Below, piece after piece: positions 61,161 through 64,000 of a stretch of 64,000 nt of DNA. The translations under genes and the position numbers were made by a program. Below the pieces are notes generated by a model that worked only from the letters and a program-made list of their open reading frames with translations, ran no database searches and was not told the origin of the DNA. Position 1 is the stretch's first letter, and each line of letters opens with the position of its first letter. The stretch comes from Nostoc commune NIES-4072 (GTDB lineage Bacteria > Cyanobacteriota > Cyanobacteriia > Cyanobacteriales > Nostocaceae): positions 5,378,838 through 5,442,837 of the forward strand of contig NZ_BDUD01000001.1 in NCBI RefSeq assembly GCF_003113895.1, written 5' to 3'.

Positions 61161-61550
61161 TTATTTTAACTTGGCTCTAATCGTTTCTATTCGTTGACGA
61201 TTAACACCCAAATCGCTTTGACCTAAGCGTGAGGCTGAACGTACTTGGATAACATTAGCACTCCGGTCTAAATAGAATTCTACATCATCCACAAATCCCA
61301 GTAAAGCGCTTTTAAATTCTGCATATAAATAATCTTGGCTTTCGGTAATTATTTGAGTTCTTGGTAAGGACTCAATAATCTTTTTAAGATTACTAATCGC
61401 TTTTTCTGGAGTAGATGTAAAAGTCAGTGGTGCAATTTTGTGGGTTGCATCTGTACTCTGACTAGAAACACAGTTAGGAGAATTAGGGCAGGGTGCTAAT
61501 TTACCGTTGCTAATACCTAAATTATTTGGTCGTTTGCCAGCAAAAACCAT
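61161..61550 (-). CDS. DUF1499 family protein
   Basis: A 129-residue protein starting at ATG 61550 (GGAGACATAATT upstream, so the longer frame is rejected). LAPCPNSPNCVSSQS with two Cys, DYLYAEFKSALLGFVDDVEFYLD and VIQVRSASRLGQSDLGVNRQRIE are the DUF1499 signature. Function unknown. Confidence 0.9.
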   Translation of the reverse strand: MVFAGKRPNNLGISNGKLAPCPNSPNCVSSQSTDATHKIAPLTFTSTPEKAISNLKKIIESLPRTQIITESQDYLYAEFKSALLGFVDDVEFYLDRSANVIQVRSASRLGQSDLGVNRQRIETIRAKLK

Positions 61551-61662
61551 AATTATGTCTCCGGGTAAGTGAATAAGTATACTCTCGCACATTTGGTTGA
61601 ATCACTGTAATACTTTGGCTAATTGCATCTTCTGACAAATGATAGATTCATTAAAACATCAG

Positions 61663-61787
61663 TAGACCTCTTGCAAAAGTGCTTTTTGCACTCTTGGGGG
61701 AAAGGGTAATGGTTTTAGGGGAAGCGGATAATACAGAACTTTTTCCCCTTCTCCCTTCCCCTTTTCCCGACTTATGCAAGAAGTCTA
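61663..61787. mobile_element. MITE-like element with TAGACyTCTTGCA ends
   Basis: TAGACCTCTTGCA (61663-61675) and TGCAAGAAGTCTA (61775-61787) are terminal inverted repeats with one mismatch around 125 bases. The interior has G-rich then C-rich runs (GGGGGAAAGGG and TTTTCCCC). No ORF. It lies in the gap before the aminotransferase gene. Confidence 0.7.
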
Positions 61788-61866
61788 GTGATGCGTGCGA
61801 TCGCCTCTGGCGTTGGCGAAGCCATCGCTCTATGATTCGTAAGTATCATCTAAGCGAAAACAGATT

Positions 61867-63015
61867 ATGACACAAACAATTTCAATCAACGACTCTGGGC
61901 GCTTGCAACTCACACCGTTAGAAATTCCATCCCGTTTGCTGTTGGGGCCTGGGCCCTCCAATGCCCATCCCGCAGTTCTCCAGGCGATGAATACCTCACC
62001 TGTTGGGCATCTTGACCCAGCTTTTCTCGCACTCATGGATGAAATTCAGTCGTTGCTACGCTACGTATGGCAAACAGAAAATCCACTCACCATTGCAGTC
62101 AGTGGTACGGGAACAGCCGCAATGGAAGCAACCATCGCCAATGCTGTAGAACCCGGTGATGTGGTTTTGATTGGTGTAGCTGGTTATTTCGGTAATCGGC
62201 TCGTAGATATGGCTGGACGTTATGGCGCAGATGTGCGAACTATTACCAAACCTTGGGGACAAGTTTTCAATCTAGATGAACTCCAAACTGCCTTAAAAAC
62301 TCATCGTCCAACTATTTTAGCTCTAGTTCATGCCGAAACCTCCACTGGCGCACGTCAACCATTGGAAGGTGTTGCTGATTTGTGTCGTGAATTTGGCACG
62401 TTGTTGTTAGTTGATTCAGTCACAAGTTTGGGTGGTGTCCCCTTGTTTTTGGATACTTGGGGAGTTGACTTAGCCTATAGTTGTAGCCAAAAAGGGTTGG
62501 GTTGTCCGCCTGGTGCTTCGCCTTTTACAATGAGTCCGCGTGCTGTTGAGAAATTGCAACAGCGCCAAACAAAGGTTGCAAACTGGTATTTGGATATGTT
62601 GCTGCTGGGTAAGTATTGGGGCGCTGAACGCACCTATCACCATACAGCACCGATTAATTTATATTATGCATTGCGGGAAGCACTGCGTTTGCTTGCAGAA
62701 GAGGGATTAGCAAACTCCTGGCAGCGTCATCAGAAAAACGTAGAATATCTCTGGGAAGGGTTGGAGAACTTAGGACTGAGTATGCACGTTGAGCAAGAGT
62801 ATAGACTACCAACGCTGACTACTGTCTGCATTCCAACAGGGGTAGATGGGAAAGCGATCGCTCGGCAGTTACTTAATGAGCATAATATTGAAATTGGCGG
62901 TGGTCTTGGCGAACTAGCTGGTAAAGTTTGGCGCGTCGGATTGATGGGCTTTAATAGTCGAAAGGAAAGTGTTGACCAACTTTTAGCAGCACTACGGCAA
63001 GTTTTACCTAAGTAG
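61867..63015 (+). CDS. Class V aminotransferase (alanine/serine-glyoxylate type)
   Basis: A 382-residue PLP enzyme. LLGPGPSNAHPAVLQAMNTSPVGHLDP, then VSGTGTAAMEA for PLP phosphate, Asp183 in LLVDSVTSLGG for the pyridine nitrogen, and Schiff-base Lys209 in SCSQKGLGCPPG. This is the soluble hydrogenase 42-kDa subunit/alanine-glyoxylate or serine-glyoxylate aminotransferase group. In cyanobacteria it fits the photorespiratory glyoxylate-to-glycine step. The exact amino donor is not settled. Confidence 0.92.
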   Translation: MTQTISINDSGRLQLTPLEIPSRLLLGPGPSNAHPAVLQAMNTSPVGHLDPAFLALMDEIQSLLRYVWQTENPLTIAVSGTGTAAMEATIANAVEPGDVVLIGVAGYFGNRLVDMAGRYGADVRTITKPWGQVFNLDELQTALKTHRPTILALVHAETSTGARQPLEGVADLCREFGTLLLVDSVTSLGGVPLFLDTWGVDLAYSCSQKGLGCPPGASPFTMSPRAVEKLQQRQTKVANWYLDMLLLGKYWGAERTYHHTAPINLYYALREALRLLAEEGLANSWQRHQKNVEYLWEGLENLGLSMHVEQEYRLPTLTTVCIPTGVDGKAIARQLLNEHNIEIGGGLGELAGKVWRVGLMGFNSRKESVDQLLAALRQVLPK

Positions 63016-63095
63016 TTTTCGGGTTTGAGTGGTGCGTTAACAGTAGCTTAACGCACCTAATAAAAAGAGTGATGCCGCTAAGATTCGTTTGAAAA

Positions 63096-63188
63096 TAGGA
63101 CTTACGCAAAAATTGCTAAAAAGCTTAATTTCTCGAACCGCCAAGACGCCAAGAGCGCCGAGAATTCGTAGAGTGTGCGTAAGTCCTA
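63096..63188. mobile_element. MITE-like element with TAGGACTTACGCA ends, copy 2
   Basis: TAGGACTTACGCA (63096-63108) and TGCGTAAGTCCTA (63176-63188) are perfect 13-base terminal inverted repeats. The 93-base element shares its ends with 56092-56173; the inside differs but both hold a ccacagaggcgc or ccgccaagacgcc-like section. Confidence 0.85.
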
Positions 63189-63204
63189 GAAAATTCAAGC
63201 AAAC

Positions 63205-63315
63205 TCATTGCGATAAAAAACCAACAAACAGTAGAGGCAAGAGTATTAGTAAAGACACAATTAAGACGAGGGTTGCTGGCTCAATTTTAATCTGGTTCTT
63301 CTGTGGATCGCGCAT
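63205..63315 (-). CDS. Small single-helix membrane protein (36 aa)
   Basis: ATG 63315 with GAGGGAG 6 bases upstream starts MRDPQKNQIKIEPATL, followed by a membrane helix VLIVSLLILLPLLFVGFL and a stop after SQ. The strong ribosome-binding site and single helix make it look like a real small membrane subunit or regulator, of the size of photosystem small subunits. I do not recognise the family. Confidence 0.6.
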   Translation of the reverse strand: MRDPQKNQIKIEPATLVLIVSLLILLPLLFVGFLSQ

Positions 63316-63650
63316 TTGGCACTCCCTCGAACAATAAGTATATTAACTCAGCCTAAAGGATATTTATTCTTTTTCCAAGCCCAATCAAGTTTAAAAAGTA
63401 AATTTTTTAAGTACGCTGGTGCATTAAATTTACGAAAGCGGCGGGAAGCTCCATCCCCTCGTGGGTGGAGAGGGATAGCCGTCCCACCGCTTTAGTCATT
63501 AGTCATCAGTCATCAGTCATTAGTCATTGGTACTAATGACTGATGACCAATGACTAATGACTAAAAACTCCATCCCGCAAGTGGCGTGGAGTTTTTTATA
63601 TTTTTTTGATTTTAATAACTGTCAATCCCTTGATTCATCCCTCCATCTGC
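63316..63650. repeat. Repeat-rich intergenic region
   Basis: There is a hairpin segment at 63436-63494 (gcgggaagctccatcccc and partners), then heptamer units TTAGTCA/ATCAGTCA at 63494-63530 facing their reverse complements TAATGACTGATGACC at 63533-63565, and the stem ACTCCA/TGGAGT (63567-63592) followed by TTTTTT. The last may act as a terminator on the plus strand. Confidence 0.65.
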
Positions 63651-63758
63651 TTATTTCTTCCAGGGTAGTTTAGTTCCCATTTCAGTTAATGCAGAAAAGA
63701 TCAGATAGAGGACGAGTAACCCAGCCGCCGCCAAAAAAGCCAGTAAATCGTTATCCAT
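63651..63758 (-). CDS. Small single-helix membrane protein (35 aa)
   Basis: ATG 63758 opens MDNDLLAFLAAAGLLVLYLI, a single membrane helix, then FSALTEMGTKLPWKK and stop. The ribosome-binding site is weak. The shape resembles small thylakoid or respiratory membrane subunits, but no family is recognised. Confidence 0.5.
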   Translation of the reverse strand: MDNDLLAFLAAAGLLVLYLIFSALTEMGTKLPWKK

Positions 63759-64000
63759 AAGTGCATTTGCTAAAACTTCGCTAATTTAATATTTAACGCG
63801 ATGTGCGACTTATTCTTCAAACCCCTCTTCAAACCTCTCCTCGAAACGGAGAGAGGCTTTGATTATTGCTCCCCAACGCTAGTCTACGGTGTACACACAA
63901 GTCGGAAAAACTTCATCTACTAAAGATTTGCAGTTCGTTACGCTGGCGTGACAAAGCTAAATTCTTGCAATCATTGCGTACGCATTTGTTATTTCGGGGT
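63759..64000. other. Window-end intergenic region
   Basis: No gene is seen up to the end of the window. A segment with cccctcttcaaacctctcctcg is repeat-like. Confidence 0.45.

Noticed and set aside
63089..63337. 82-residue plus-strand ORF after the aminotransferase
   Set aside because: It runs through a MITE-like element and overlaps a better-supported small membrane protein on the other strand.

Overview
The window is chromosomal DNA of a filamentous heterocyst-forming type cyanobacterium, most likely Nostoc or a close Nostocales relative. The evidence is the PsaK, Raf1 and AcsF genes, the very frequent GCGATCGC octamer, abundant heptamer tandem repeats (TTGGTCA, GGGCATT and TTTTGGA types), and several dispersed palindromic repeats that also occur inside genes. 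Gene order is mixed-strand housekeeping with a few accessory islands. This was read by eye; no database search or folding was run.

Layout. 1-7.4 kb: 3' end of lysC (aspartokinase), an unknown protein, a kinase-like protein with TPR repeats that has lost its DFG aspartate, CorA, and an acyl-CoA (malonyl-CoA-like) synthetase. 7.4-9.75 kb: a compact minus-strand module of three overlapping genes (TIGR04255-like protein, HTH protein, unknown protein) that looks like an accessory cassette. 10.0-15.6 kb: a CBM20-SGNH-DUF1796 multidomain protein diverging from a microviridin (graspetide) cluster, made of a 102-residue precursor with three core motifs, an MdnB-type ATP-grasp ligase and an MdnC-type ATP-grasp ligase. 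15.9-19.6 kb: acsF diverging from heme oxygenase and hemN, the micro-oxic tetrapyrrole gene set. 20-28 kb: penicillin/AHL acylase, half-size EamA protein, frameshifted YeaQ/GlsB-like gene, Mn catalase, DUF3891, psaK and a GT4 glycosyltransferase. 28.5-35.7 kb: NFACT protein, a possible small RNA, tRNA-Phe, znuA-znuC-znuB with a Zur-like box, and a divergent SLH/OprB porin. 35.9-46.5 kb: a DUF6745 pair, topA, a 46-residue protein plus aroQ, ADP-ribosylglycohydrolase-like protein, a 7TMR-HD phosphodiesterase, DUF2442 and a TetR regulator with two operator-like palindromes next to a broken oxygenase remnant. 47-55.6 kb: DUF445, menG/ubiE, response regulator-GAF, a group II intron with an RT-HNH protein, raf1 and aqpZ. 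56-64 kb: UvrD-like helicase, AAC(6')-like acetyltransferase, ChaB, DUF1345, DUF1499, a class V aminotransferase and two tiny single-helix membrane proteins.

The most interesting locus is the three-core microviridin cluster at 13.0-15.6 kb. Its middle core lacks the usual final acidic residue. No adjacent acetyltransferase or peptidase-transporter gene is present, but a putative papain-like (DUF1796) protein is encoded divergently next to it. The second candidate is the three-gene module at 7.4-9.75 kb. A theme across the window is repeats that enter coding sequence: a G-rich/C-rich block in lysC, a 29-bp repeat in menG and in the CBM20 protein, a 30-bp version that frameshifts the YeaQ-like gene, and a palindromic repeat in the helicase.
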